From Epiperipatus broadwayi (Eukaryota; Onychophora; Udeonychophora; Euonychophora; Peripatidae), in contig JAQFVV010013309.1 of NCBI GenBank assembly GCA_028023455.1, positions 97,756 through 161,755 of the forward strand: a stretch of 64,000 bases of DNA. Reading direction: 5' to 3'. The notes beneath the pieces were generated by a model. That model saw only the letters and a list, made by a program, of their open reading frames with translations, searched no databases and was not told the origin of the DNA. The position numbers were made by a program, and so were the translations under genes. Of the stretch, positions 44,531-58,292 are shown in pieces (the stretch's first letter is position 1; each line of letters starts with the position of its first letter).

Positions 44531-47500
44531 GGAAAAAATCCACATTTAAATAATAGTGAAAATATTTAGTTTTTTCAATAAAGATCCACTAAAATATATT
44601 AATCAAGTAATTAAATACAATATGAGAACAATACTTTAGGTCAATGCTTTGGGTAAGCTTTTTTTTTTATATCTTTATTATTTTTCCATAGTAAAACATT
44701 TCATTTCTAAAGTCTTTCTTGATAGCATTATTTTTATATTTAATTTTTGATAATCAATGCCGTTTTCATTAAATATTAAACTTAAAATATATATTGCTTA
44801 TTTCATGAAATATCACACACTAACAGAATGAATGATAATTTTATACTTTGGTGAACAATAATAATTCTTTAAACTTTTTTCAATTTTCCATTAAAACAGA
44901 ATTTTTTTCTTTAGAAAAAGGTTTCAAGGAATTCAGTTAAATTCGATTCGTACTTGACATTTAAATTTTATTTTCTCTTGATTAAACAAAATAAAATAAG
45001 ACATTGTAATTTTAAAATAAACCAATTATATAGGAGACTTCATTGAAAAATTGACTATTTGTAATTGAAGATTGTATATGTATGTAAATGTACATATAAT
45101 AGATACGCACACATAATAGATATAATATATATTAAACTATAAGGCCACTAAAAATAAATATGTTTATCAATAATATCTAAAGAAAAGATTAAGTATCTTT
45201 TTTATATATCTTTGAATTAGAAAAATATATAACAATACATATTTTAGATTTTTATGGTCATCCGGACATATTTATTGATAATGTAAGTATTTAGTGCAAA
45301 ACATTTTTTTTATTTCTGAAAAAAAAAAGGCTATTAGTTTAGAGAGAAAATAAATTAAAAAAGAGATTTATAAATAAAGTAAGCACAGTAAATTGTAGAA
45401 TATACTAAACACAAAGCATATTAATACTGCGCATAGATTCTAAAATGTGCTGCTTAATTTTTAACAAGCCCTCCGATTATCCACATTACCAATAATATGT
45501 CATCATCATCAGTCCACTTTAAAATATATCTCTTCATATTCATTTCAATCTTTTATATATACTGAGACAGAAACTTGTGATCATCCATTAATCGTTAAAA
45601 AATACACAATTGCGATTTCCAATTGAGACAAAAAAAAGTGTGTTTACACTATATCGCTTCGACCTGCAAATTACTATACACACAAGTTTTAACTATTTGC
45701 ATATGAACTATAACAACTCTAGACTCTAATAAAATCATAGATATTCCACAAAATAATTTCTCAGGATTTTAATAATAATCTGTATACTTTTTACTCTTGT
45801 TTTCTTTAATAATAAAATCTTTACAACTATTGTTTCTTATTTCAAATTTTAACTAAGAATAATTTAATCTATGTGTTAAAATATGGCTAGAAAAATTAAA
45901 TAAAAAGGTTGAATAATAATTTTATACCAGGGTTAATTTAATAAATACATGGATATTAACCATGTTTATGCATTTCCGCATACGATAATGTAAAAGGTGT
46001 TTTATGTACACCATCTTATCCAATAATATTTTACATTTCAGATAGCATTACTACAACAACGATATACTCAATCTAATAGGGTTTTGCAACTAAGTTTGTC
46101 TTTCAAATATGAGCTTTCCCTATGGTGAATGTGAAATAAAATGATGAAGTTTTTTTAAATGACAAAGAAAAATATTGAAGTTAACAATTATTTTATTGCA
46201 TAACATAAAAATCAATAATAAGAACAAATAACAACAATAATAAAAACAATTATATAATGTATTTATTACTGTATATGCTTCTATATGTTCCTAAACTAAT
46301 TGGAATTCGGGATCTGCCAAGTGTTTTATCATACTGGATTGTGAGACAATCACATTTATGGGAATAGTTTTTTATTAATATCTTATAAAATAATCCTCAA
46401 TTTAATATTGGATGATAGAATTATTGTAACAATAAAAGTAAAATACATGACTGATTAATGTTCTTAATTGGTTTATTTTACCAACCAATCAATTGTTTAT
46501 AAACATCACTTACAAATAATGGAGAAATTTTTCATTTTTTTAAAATAAGCAAGTAAAGCTTAATGCTCCACAAACACAAATGATAATTTTACTACAGTGG
46601 ACTTATTTATATTTTTGCCTTAAGATCCTTTTCTGGATTCATTTTCAGGTTTTAATTTCAAAAAGGTGCTACTTCATCAACACAATGTATAATTAAATCA
46701 TTAGACTGCTTTATTATACATTAGATAACAATACAAATTAATATGAACAAATATGAGTGATTAATAAAATATTCTTTATAGAATTACCCATCTACACAAG
46801 GATAACTCCACTTAATTTTGAGGTCAAATATTAAGAAGTTATAAGCATTATAATTTACTAGGTAACAACTGTTTAGTACAAGTTAAATAACTATTAATAT
46901 TTGCATAATCCTCACATAAATTACAATTAATCCCACTCAATCTAAACTCTAATTTTAATATCAAATAAAAGTTTATTTTTTTTTATCCAAATACTGAAAT
47001 ATCTCAGAAAATCTTTATTTATGTTTGCAAAACATTATAATATGACTTATCTAATAAAGTAGAAAATCAAAACTATATCAAATCTTTAAATTTTATCCAT
47101 TCTAGAACAACATAAAAATACATGATTATTAATCTAAGATAATCCATTTTAAACTCACTGATAACTTGGTCATCAATATATCTTATATTTTTTTGAAGGA
47201 TCTGTAATTTATAAGTAGCATTTAAAATATTTCTTGATAAACCATTATCCTTTTGAATACTATTCACATATTATTCATGAATAATTCTTATTTTTTAATA
47301 TTAAACAAACATTAGTCTTTTGTAGATAACAGTTTTAATTCCTTTAGCAGATTTTAATTTTATCCAAAAATTCAGTGTTGAGCACTTTATTAATTCAAAG
47401 TATAAGATTATTTCATTCATTTTTGATATTTAATTCATTAGTTTAATAATTGTCATTGTATTAATGATAAAGCAAAGTTTATTATCCATTAGTAAGAACA

Positions 47501-48475
47501 ATCTTTCATTTTTAAAGCAAAATGTTTTTTTTATAGTAGCAAGTTTATATGAAGCATATTTGAATACTATCACTTAAAATTATGTTTTCTTTTATAACTG
47601 AAGATGAGATCATATTAATTTTCCTTGAGATTTACAAATATCCTATCATATAGTGATGAGACCAATTTTTTTTTACAATTGTTTATGGAAAATATGTCCA
47701 GCAACTTGTTTTAAATTTAGAAATACAGTTCTTCTAAAATTTATTTACTGTTACTCAATTGATAAAAATCCAACAATTTGTTAATAATTTGCCAGAAATT
47801 CTGCCAGTCAATCTATTCATTTTATATTTGAAGTTGACTATAACATATGAGATTTCTTGAAATAAAAATAAATATGAATTAAAATGATGATTCTTCCTTG
47901 TTATTTTGTTGTGGTTCATCTGTCTTCTAGACTGATGATATAAAAGTCAGATTCCCATTAAGGAAACTGCCTAGTTAATACTTCAATCTGCCATCAGGTT
48001 GATGAAATACAAAATAGTTATTTAAAACTTAGAAATGATTGAATTCCTACAAGTAATGAAAAGTTTTGTAGACTGTCTGATTTTCTCACATTTTCTCTTT
48101 TATACTGAAAATCACATGATGCCTAGGGGACTTAATATTCTCCATTATGCACTTGGGTTTCTGGATTTTTCCTGGAAGGTTGCCATAGTTTCTTCCATTC
48201 AAAATATTAAAATTAAGATTTTGTAAAACAAATGTGGTAAAAAGTTTTATTTCCAAATTTGAAGACAAAATAACATTACATATATTTTACTGAAATAAAT
48301 AAATTACAACATTTTAAAATTTTTCTCAGATATTTATTTCATATAACAAAATTGACTTATAATAAATAATTTATTACTGAAATGTATATATATATAAATA
48401 TTATTTTTGGGAAAAAACGTGTATTATTTTGCATTACAATCTGATATTTTGATGGACTAGCATCCACCATTATCA
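44531..48475. other. Long AT-rich intergenic stretch
   Basis: Nearly 4 kb with no assignable coding, RNA or terminal-repeat structure. The ATGTCATCATCATCAGTCC at about 45,498-45,516 might be a reversed RTE tail, but nothing supports it. Confidence 0.5.
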
Positions 48476-48479
48476 AGGT

Positions 48480-49200
48480 TAACTTTTGAAAGAAAAATCA
48501 TTAGATCTCAAACAATAATGTGACTCAGTGCAAGATAAGAAATGAGATTTAACTTGAAGTAGTTCAGTATTCACAATATGAGGCTTATCAAAATATTTAT
48601 TTCCCTCAATTTTTTCACCTATTAATTTTAAGTTAATATTAGATAAAATGAGAGGTTTCCACATGTTGTGCTTCATCAGCCCTATTTAAACCAGTAGGTC
48701 TCTTTAATATTTCAGTTGACTCACTTATAGTTCTTAAATCATATCTTTCCAAATTAGCAAGTGTTTTTGTATTGTCAAAATCAGGTTTGTGACTATTTCT
48801 AAAAAATGGGAAGTAAAACTGATGTGATAATTTTTTGATTAAAAGCATTTCTATGTTTCTTAATTCTGACACTTATTCATCTATTAGACTGAAATACATA
48901 GCTTCTTGAGCACTGAAAACATGAAATTTCATAATCTTCTTGGTGTTCCAAAAATATTTTGTCTTTAGGTTTATATAAAATATCACCATTTTTTTGCCAG
49001 TAGAAAAAAGTAGTCTTTATATTAAAACAAGATAGTCTTCTACTGATTTTATCAGTAATCCCTTTAATATAAGGTAAACTTACTCTATTAAAAGAGGAAT
49101 TGTCAATTCTATCCTCTTTTTTCTTTTTAGTATTAATGCTAATCCGTTGAAATATTGGATTGTAATGCAAAATAATACAGGTTTTTCCCCCCAAAAGAAT
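48480..49200 (-). pseudogene. Penelope-like element fragment C (linker plus GIY-YIG)
   Basis: Minus strand: 48,877-49,194 shows SLPYIKGITDKISRRL, KDKIFLEHQEDYEISCFQC then SRSYVFQSNR, the endonuclease entry with YIGQTNR decayed to YVFQSNR. 48,639-48,872 continues with FDNTKTLANLERYDLRTI then ESTEILKRPTGLNR, the end of PLE ORFs. All RT motifs are missing. It is bordered upstream by (TA)n and hammerhead family 1 repeats. Confidence 0.8.
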
Positions 49201-49249
49201 AATTTATCTACATCATACAACTGTAAAAACATTATATATATATATATAT

Positions 49250-49284
49250 GATAGCAAAATCAGCTTGAAATCATGATCTGAAGA
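49250..49284 (+). ncRNA. Hammerhead ribozyme, family 1, 5'-truncated
   Basis: Stem II AGC/GCT, GAAA (49,267-49,270), stem III, AUC and the TGAAGA strand of stem I are present. The CTGATGA core has been cut off after its G by the (TA)n tract. Confidence 0.75.
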
Positions 49285-49642
49285 TGGAATTAACAAAAGA
49301 GGTAGTGAATGCTTACTCTGATGTTTATGTAAACAAACACGCTTTGATGGTGTTTTTGGTAAAACGCCATTGTTGATCATAAATACAAGCATTGGCAAGT
49401 TTAATTTGCTTTTTTGTTTTTCATAAATGTACCTTTGAAGTTTTTTCTTGCAATGATATATATTGCAGAGGCTTCTACATGTGGAGATACTGAACTGATA
49501 TCAGACCCTTATAGCTATCTGGCTTGCTATGCTGATTTTGAAGACATTATGTGTCTAAAAAAAATCACACTTGCAAGCTGAATAGAAATTGTTTCATGAA
49601 CGCTCAGAGTTTAGTGTTTAGATCTAGTTTCTTATTTTCTTT

Positions 49643-49688
49643 CCTTCACTGATGATAGTAAAATCAGCTTGAAATCATGATCTGAAGG
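49643..49688 (+). ncRNA. Type I hammerhead ribozyme, family 1, complete
   Basis: CCTTCA / TGAAGG stem I (six Watson-Crick pairs), CTGATGA (49,649-49,655), stem II AGT/GCT (one G-U pair), GAAA (49,671-49,674), stem III ATC/GAT with loop AT, cleavage expected after C49682. Confidence 0.85.
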
Positions 49689-49802
49689 TGGAATTAACAA
49701 AAGAGGTAGTGAATGCTTACTCTGACGTTTATGTAAACAAACACACTTTGACGGTGTTTTTGGTAAAATGCCATCTGTTGATCATATATATATATATATA
49801 TT

Positions 49803-52313
49803 AACAAAATTAATCATTGTTAAAATCTAAATTGATTAATTTTGATTACATTTTAAACATGAAAGCATCTATGCACAACATATAAAATATAATGTCTGTT
49901 GACTTCACATATAATTAAAATGTAATGTTGTATTCATAATCCTATTATTTATTTCTATTTTGAATTATTATTTTGTATATGTTTAGTTCTGCTTTTGTTC
50001 TACATAATCGATAACTTTATTTCTTAATATAAATAGCAATGAAATATTTATATATTTTTTTCATACAAAATTGAGACATTTGTTTAAAATAAGTTTGTAA
50101 ATCTACTCAAAAATACTTTATAATTATTATATGTCTTATAAACCTTAATATGTGATTATAATAATAAATATATTTTGTTCTCTTTAACCAAATAAAAGTG
50201 ATAAATACATTTTCTTAACTATAAAAACTAATTTTATCAAATTAATCAAAGCCAATAAAATTTTTATAGTCTTAAAGCTTAAAATAGTCAATTTACACTG
50301 TAACTGAAATGTTGTAATTTATATAGTTGCTTTTTTCATATCATTCAAATATAGTTTTATCTGACTACTCACTAATGCATATTGTCTTCTAGAGCTTTTT
50401 TACTTTAGGACTATGTTCGCCTATCTTTTGTCATATTTTATAGAGAAATGTTCAGTTTAATTACAATTTATCCTTTTAATGCATATAATGTGGTTAGTTA
50501 TATCTGTTTGTTTTTAATCTAAGCAAATTGTCAGTATATTTCCAATATACATCTGTTAACAATTCACTATATTAAACATTTTTGTACAACTTTAAGCAAG
50601 TGTTTAAACATCTAATACTATTTAGAATATCATCCCTTTATAATGTAAAATTAATAATGTTCTTGAACTTATAGTACCATATCTAAATCATATAATAAAC
50701 AAAGATTATACAAAATTTTATCTACAATAAGTTGTTATATAGGAAGTGAATTACTGCAATGATAAATGCAAGATTGAAGATTATACAATATAATATATAT
50801 TTAATTATTACATTAAATTAATTTTATTAAAATTCTTCATGAAAGAGTTATCTAGTACTCTATTTTAATTATCGTCTGTAACATCTACACTATTCCCAAT
50901 AAGTAATATATAATTTAATGTGTTAAACATTGCATAATGTATTCAATAAATTCATCTCTTATAAGACTCACAACATAATATCTAAATTCATTAGATTATC
51001 AGTAATGTCATTTAAAGGAGTGTTAGATATATCCTTTTTAATAAAATTTTGTCCTTACATTGTTATTTTAAATATTTACTTCTTATATAACAACTTAAGT
51101 GGCAAAAAAATCACTTTAAATATAATATTTACAAATCTTAGAACATTATTAAAATTTCATTATGAAAGAGTGTTCTGAATATAGTATATATTTAATACAA
51201 TAATTTTATAATATTGCAAGTTTGGGTTGGTGTAGATTTTTCATAAGGTAATTAAAAATAAATACTAGGTAACTATCATAAGAAAACTAATCAAATCAGT
51301 TTAAAGAAGGGATTGAATATATCTATGTTGAAGGGAATTTATTTCTTGCAGTTTATATGATAGTAGTACACTTCTATATAATAACTTAAGTTGCAGACAA
51401 AAGTGATACTATTTTTGTTAGATGATTTAGATGCAATAATTCAAGATTTATTGTAATATTAATATAACATTATATGGATGATTGTTCTAAATATGTTATG
51501 TATTTAAAACTTAATACAATAAATTAATAACATTACATATTGGGTAAATAAATCTTTCAAAAGTTATTCAAAAATAAATAATAAGTAAATTTATATTGAG
51601 AATATTAATTAAGTTGATTTAAAATAGGAGTTGAATTATAAGTCTTTGATAGATTAGTAATTATTGATAGAACATATTTATTAAAATCTTTCTCTTCCAG
51701 AACATAGGTACATTTTATTTTAATGTTATTTCTCCTGAGGGTAATCCATCTAAGTTTAATTCTATAATAAATTTGATTTATGTTTCCATATGTATTAATA
51801 ATGTGGCAAACATTTTTAACTTCTAATTCTTAATATTAATCTCCCTTTTTAATTTAAAAGTTCATTACATATTACTTTAGACTTTTTAGTATTTATTCTT
51901 AAGACCTTTCTTCTTTTTTACATTTAATAGTTCCTTATTTTTAAAAAACAATCACATTATCTCAAAAATATTAATGACTTAAAGAATTTACATTTATCAT
52001 TATTATTATTCTTTAATTTCCAATTCTTATATATAAAATACTTTTCATAATATTACTGTAAAACAAATTGAGTAGAATCATCTTATTGTACACTTTATCA
52101 ATATTAATATTCTTACAGACACCTTGTAATCTAATCTCTTCTGTTACATTTTGATAAATATTCTGCAGAATATATCCCAGATCCTAATATGTGGTACAAA
52201 TCTTTCATTGCTATCAAAATGCTTATAGAATAAAATGTAATTTTATGATCTGCTAATTTAAAAGGTCATAATATTAGCTTACATTTACTGGGATTTTTTA
52301 TAACTTTTTAAAA
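49803..52313. other. Long AT-rich intergenic stretch
   Basis: No assignable feature. Two loosely similar segments occur near 51,060-51,180 and 51,370-51,500 (ATATAATAACTTAAGTTGC-like and GAGTGTTCTGAATATAGTAT-like blocks), hinting at an old duplication. Confidence 0.45.
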
Positions 52314-53282
52314 TACACCTGGGTCTTGTTTTACGCAATAGATAGGTTCCTCAGAAAACACGCGCAAACGAAATTGTGCAAAAATAGACATAACTTGCCT
52401 TGAAAAAGGGGGGATACAGACTGTGATTTTTCAAAACTCATGTAAAAGTAAAGCACCAATGTAAAATTTACTTTAAATTCGTGCAAAAAAAAAAAAGGAA
52501 ATAAAATATGACTAATAAAAAATTTCAAATTTGAAAAAAATTGATACAAGACAAACTTTTTTTTAACTATAATATTTAATTTTATTCAAAACAATATATT
52601 TTTATGCATAATTTACAGTAATTTATATTTTTTTATACACATTTTAATTATTATCGCTAGTTGCTGGTAAACAGGTTCGTTTGCAAACAGATAAAAAAAT
52701 CAGATTCTTCACAAGATGAAATACAACTAGCACCAACGCCACTCTCATGTTGTGTTAATTAATGGTTTTCTGGTGACAATGTAATTAGTAATTAATCTAA
52801 CAAGTAAAAATTAAATTCTTATTTTTGTCTTTAATTTTCAATTTTAATTGTGCCCACTGCTATTACTCATCTTTTAAAAATAAACTTGTGGACACTAAAT
52901 GATTAATAATTGATTAAACATTCTTTTTTAAAAAGCAAAAACAGAATGTGATTTAAAATGCAAAATTAACACGCACAATGTTTGTACAAATTTACATTAT
53001 AATCTTGTAAAATTTAATGTGTGTATACATAAAATGTGTAAATCATGATTTTAATTTCATTATTGCATAAAATCTTACTATTACAAAGCACTGAAAATAT
53101 TGAAATTACTAAGTTGAAAGTCGAATTTCAATAATGTGCTATTACTTTCAATATAACGTGAGTGCGCGAAATTTATTATTTAAAGTAATAGCGCAATATC
53201 GGAGTTCGACTTCCGGTGAAACACGAATCGCATAACTTCAAAATCGTGTTAAATAAGTCCACGTAAAAAGAGACCCATGTGT
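52314..53282. mobile_element. Possible non-autonomous TIR DNA transposon
   Basis: The left end, ACACCTGGGTCTTGTTTTACG, and the inverted right end, ACACATGGGTCTCTTTTTACG, form imperfect terminal inverted repeats of about 21 bp. CpG-containing stretches near both ends (GCGCAAACG; GTGCGCGAAATT, CTTCCGGTG) stand out from the AT background. No transposase frame is seen. The TTTTACGCGA-type sub-terminal sequence recalls pogo/Tigger-like elements, which I cannot confirm. Confidence 0.55.
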
Positions 53283-55324
53283 ATGTGTAAATAATATATT
53301 GTGCTATTATAATAAAGTTCAATTTATTTTTATAGTTAATGTGAATCCAATGTTTTCTATACTAATTTTTATTTCATGTAATTTCTTCTACTTGTTTAAA
53401 AGTTATTTTTTTTTTGCAAAATTATTAAATATTTTATTTTCTCTAGTTATATAATGTTTACATTATCATTTTATTTTAATAAAATAACTTTTAAGCAAAA
53501 ATTATTCAAGTAAATTATTAAGTAAGAGTAATATGATCTATATTGAAAAAGCTTTAACATGAGTTCACATACATCGACATTAGTCATTATTATAAAAGTT
53601 CCTTAAATAAATCATTCTAGAAATAAATATAAAAAATTAAAAAAAAACAACAACAAATTAAAATGTCTGACTTACTGTCAATTTTATAGTTATTCACAAT
53701 TTACAATCTAGATTACTTGATTCAAATCATTATAATCATATTCAAATGTATTGATTTTATAATAAACAGTCATTTTATATAAATTTCTAACTATTAATGC
53801 TTTTGATATTATCTGGTAAAATGAAAATTTATACAGAAAAGGTAGATTTTTAATAATATTTAGCTTAATTACTGCCTAGCATGTTTCCAATATATTTTTA
53901 CTATATTATATTCATAGCATATAGTGGTTACTTTACTAGATATTAAGTTGGTTCAGAAAATAAGAAAATTACTGACAATGAAATTTTAATATTATCATTT
54001 TTTGAAATTCATATTAAAATTTTATTAATGTTTTTAAATATAATTCATAAATAGTGGGCAGTATGGGGGTAGGGTATGTGTAATATAACTTTTAAATTAA
54101 CACAATACTAATGAAGTATTCCTAATATTTTTAAATATTTTGATTTTAGCAGAATTACACTTATCAAGCCTAAAATTTTTAAAAAATGTTGAGTAAAAAT
54201 AATTTATAATCACATATAATAATCTGTTTAGCTTTCCTAAAAAAAAAATATAAAGTTTTGTTATCAAGTAGCATTATTTTTAAACATTCTTAACAATGAC
54301 TGGAATAGAGATGTAACTCAATCTTCCTTCTAAATTTACATTTACAAAAGATATCATACAAAAAGCTTATAGTATAAACTAAAATGCAATACCTTATCTT
54401 CGTTTATATCTATGAGAATGACAATGCACATATCTTTAATTTTAATTTATAACATTTTCAATACTGCATTCAAATACATTCAATTATTTTCACATACATA
54501 TATACATTGATCAGTTTCTATACAACTATGGGATATAATATGGGATAACTTCTCTGTAACATGTATTACTTATGAGGTTATATAGATATTTTCAATTCTG
54601 AATAAGTTGTACTAATATTAAATCTATAATGTATTGCAAGATATTATCAGATAATTTTGATTAACTCTATTGGTTTTATATATTTAGTAGTTTAAAACTA
54701 GAGGCAAATTTTGATGGAAAATATTACTTACTAATTTATACCAATTAATGTTTATAAAATTTCATTATCTTCTATTACAAAATCATTTTTATGGTCAGTC
54801 TAGATGTGGTCAATATTAAGTTTTGCTATTATTAAATGTAAACAAATGTTATTTAATACTTGTAACTTAGTATAATTTATGTCTAAGGTTGAAATAAGAT
54901 TTACAAAGATTATCAACCATTACCAGATTTTTATAGTCAGGAATTTCACCAAACATCCATATTAATTAATTATGTGGCATTTTTTTAACCAATATGTAAG
55001 AATTTTGATAGTTTTGGAGAAGGGTTCAATTTACTCAATTTTTTTTATTAGATTTATTTATTTTCAGTAAGTAATTTATATGTCATAAAGTAATAAATAC
55101 ATATAACAAATGGTAAATTAGAGACAAATTTAATTTCTTAACAAGTTATTATAGCCATCAAGTAAAAAAACACATCTCATTTTACATTATTTAGAGATAG
55201 CTGGAGATTTTTTTTTCATTTAATTAAAATTAAAGCATTATATATACATATTAGCATATTAATATATAAATAAAATAAAATGTCAGTTATAGAATAAATA
55301 TGACAATAAAAACAAGGGATTATA
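53283..55324. other. AT-rich intergenic sequence
   Basis: No recognised feature. Confidence 0.5.
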
Positions 55325-56179
55325 ACAGTGATAATAAAGGTATAAAAACTATAACAAACCATAGAAATACTTTCAGTTAATTTCTTACCTTTTTCCAACT
55401 GAAAACCAATTAAATTCAAATATAGCAGAAGTAAACGTGATCAAATCAAATCATATCCCAAAATTCCTGAATTTTAATGTTAGCAAATTGTCGATTAATT
55501 ACAGATGTCCTATTTCTATTCATAAAAAATTGCTCCATAACCGTTCTTTTATTATGGTTTTCCTTCTTGAAATGTGTATAGTAAAATAAAAAGTGTGTGG
55601 ATATATATATATATATGAGATTGTTAATGTAAATAAAGTTTTATTATGGGAAATAATTTCCGCACAATAATTATATAATTATTCTATTATTTACTCTAGT
55701 AAAATTTACAAGAAACTAACGTGGATTGAACTTAAATTATTTATGCTAATTAACTATATGTACATAGAACTCACACATTAAAATAGCAGCAATAGATGGA
55801 GTAAATATGTGTGCAAAGCTTAAAAAAATAGTTGAAGATTTTATTATCAAAAATGTGTATGCAGAAGTAATATATATATATATATACTATAAAATATGTC
55901 TACTCTCTGATTAATTATTAGTTTATTTATATAAATAAAATAAACACATTTATTTTATGTGTGTTGTTTGTTTATTTAATTGTGACTCGGCTGCTATGCA
56001 CATACTCCCAGAAACACAACATTCTCATGAAGAATCTTAGCATTTTCAAGATCAAAGCTGAAGATAAACACATTTTTTTAATAAAAAAAACAGAAACTGT
56101 TATTAAATTAATATCATCCAGTTTCTATATTACTTGATTAAAAAGACAAATATATGAGTTTAGTTGTATTTTTGTATTG

Positions 56180-56465
56180 GACTATTTCCATCAATTAATA
56201 TGAGTATTGAATGTCTTTAGAAAAAATAACTTTTATTTAAATATTTCAAACACATTCAACTGTTAGTAATAGCACATCAAACAGGTTGGTATATGCACAA
56301 CGTTTTGAGAGGTATTATTCTCCCCTCTTCTTCAGGTGTTGCTGGACTGACTAGTGACAGTACTCACATGGGATTTGAACCTGGACTCTTAGATTTTTGA
56401 GTATTGAATTTTAAGGTAATGCTCTAACCAATTGAACCATCCTACCAAAGGCAACTGTCAGTACA
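56180..56465 (-). repeat. SINE T arm, left (minus orientation)
   Basis: Tail ATTGGACTATTTCCATC first, then CTTCTTCAGGTGTTGCTGG, and the tRNA-like head GGGATTTGAACCTGGACTCT (inverted B box), ending at CATCCTACCAAAGGCAAC. The head lies next to the PLE 3' end. Confidence 0.8.
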
Positions 56466-56469
56466 AAAT

Positions 56470-57105
56470 TTTACATACTTATCTATGAGGTTCCTCCTGA
56501 TTTCTCCACATTTTCCTAACAGCAAAGTTGATTAGTGATTTCCATCCATCATGTATAGTCACACTAGGTTGACTTATGGGATTGTTTTGTCATTGTCAGG
56601 TGAGCAGCATCTTTAAATTTTCTTCTTTGTACTTTTTCTTCTCTGTCCAACATTTTTGTATTGTCCTAATTGAACACATGTTCATTAGTACATACATGGT
56701 GTGCTACTTAAGACACATATGTTTTCTCTCTTCTAATCATCAGTTTGTTTTCTTGCATATGCCTTTCAATGGGACAACAGATCTCACCATTCAGATGGGA
56801 TTTTGTAGATGCAGTTTTTTCTTTTTAGCATTTTAAGTTTAGGCTTTGTAGATATTAGAATTTTTCACAGTGTGCAATGGCTCTGGAAAGCTGTTCTGCT
56901 GTTATACTGATTGCAGATTTCCCTTAATTTGTCTGCTATTTTTGGAATATATGTCTAAACTACAGTACCAATAATTGTCTTTTCTCTTGATGCTTTTTGT
57001 TGTTTATTTGACATTTTCTTAATAACAGCTGATGGATAACTATTTTTCATAAGAGTTTGTTCTATATAAATCTTTTCTTTTTCCAAATCACCAGTTTCTG
57101 AAAAA
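56470..57105 (-). pseudogene. Penelope-like element copy D1 (C-terminal half)
   Basis: Minus-strand mirror of the C-terminal half of copy D2: it covers the linker, the CGRTYIGE-type endonuclease entry (decayed) and the KFKDAAHLT-type to WKSLINFA tail. All RT motifs are absent. The plus-strand open frame at 56,576-56,836 is its antisense shadow. Confidence 0.75.
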
Positions 57106-57108
57106 AAC

Positions 57109-58267
57109 TTGCTTTGTTCTATAGTGATAGTACAACTCCATGTTTTGTGTTTATGGTATGATTGGATGTATAGACTAGGTTTTTTTCAATATAACATAGA
57201 ATTCTTCAAAAAAAATCAAGAAATAGCTATGGGCTCATCATTGTCTCCCTTGATTAGCAGTATTTACATGGAAGAACTTGAAACCTTAGCCATAAAAACT
57301 ACTCTATATCCACCTAAAGTTTGGCTTCAGTATGTGGAAGATACATTTGTTGTATGGCCACATGGTGAAGCACTTCTACAAATTTTCTGGAAACACATCA
57401 ACAATATATTCCCTTCAATTAAATTTATAATAGAATCAGAACAAGAACAAAAATTGGCATTCTTAGATGTTCTTGTGGCAAGACTCCCTCATGGTAAAAT
57501 CAAAACTACAGTTTACTAAAAATCAACACATACAGGGAATTACATAGCCTACACATTCAATCACATATGAAACACAAAACATGGACTTATACCAACACTA
57601 TAGAACAGACCAAAAGATGTTTATTTAGAAACCAGTGATTTGAAAAAAGAAAACATTTATATAGAACAAACTGTTATGAAAAATGGTTATCCATCAGCTG
57701 TTATTAAGAAAACATTCATTAGACAACAAAAAGAACCATCAAGAAAAAAGAAAATTATTGGTATGTAATTTACTCATACATTCCAAAAATATCAGACAAA
57801 TTAAGGAAAACCTGCAATCAGTATAACATTAGAAAGGGTTTTCCAGAGCCATACCATACTATGACAAATTCTACCATCTATAAAGCCTAAACTTAAAATG
57901 CTGAAAAGAAAAAAACTGCATTTACAAAATACCATATGAATGTGGAAGAACATATATTGGTGAGATCAGTCATCCCATTGAAAAATGCTTGAAAGAACCC
58001 AAACTGATTATTAGAAGAGAGAAAACAGAAGTGTCTAAGCTCACCAACCATGTATGTGCCAATGAACATATGTTCAATTGGGGAAATACAAAAATATTGG
58101 ATAGAGAAGAAAAGGTACAAAGAAGAAAATTTAAAGAAGCAGTTCCCATGACAATGGCAAAAAATGTCATAAGCCAATCTAGTGTGACTATACATAATGT
58201 ATGGAAACCACTAATCAACTTTGCTCTTAGAAAAAAGTGGAGAAATCAGGAGGAACCTTATAGATAA
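57109..58267 (+). pseudogene. Penelope-like element copy D2 (RT palm to C-terminus)
   Basis: 57,109-57,519 contains EIAMGSSLSPLISSIYMEEL, VWLQYVEDTFVVWPHGEALL (YVDD changed to YVED), KFIIESEQEQKLAFLDVLVA. After a stop it continues with KSTHTGNYIAY, KKENIYIEQTVMKNGYPSAV, then the endonuclease KIPYECGRTYIGEISHPIEK near 57,918-57,985, and 57,989-58,267 ends with LTNHVCANEHMFNWGNTKIL and REEKVQRRKFKEAVPMTMAK, finishing near QEEPYR. The N-terminal part is absent. The SINE T tRNA-like head starts about 30 bp after the stop codon. Confidence 0.85.
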
Positions 58268-58292
58268 AGATGTGATATTTCTACTGATGGTT

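Larger units (their letters stand above)
49250..49790 (+). repeat. Hammerhead family 1, about 1.3 monomers, flanked by (TA)n
   Basis: GAAA of the first motif (49,267) and of the second (49,671) are 404 bp apart, giving the monomer length. The unit shares the TGATGATAG...CAGCTTGAAATCA ribozyme, the TTTATGTAAACAAACAC block and the GGTAAAA(C/T)GCCATCTGTTGATCAT end with the array at 5.2-6.1 kb. (TA)n borders it at 49,233-49,249 and 49,785-49,801. It lies directly 5' of PLE fragment C, but its ribozymes are on the opposite strand to the PLE ORF. Confidence 0.85.

Noticed and set aside
56576-56836. Hydrophobic plus-strand open frame (and minus-strand frames at 57,893-58,218)
   Set aside because: Antisense of the two PLE D copies; the hydrophobic look comes from reading lysine-rich codons backwards.
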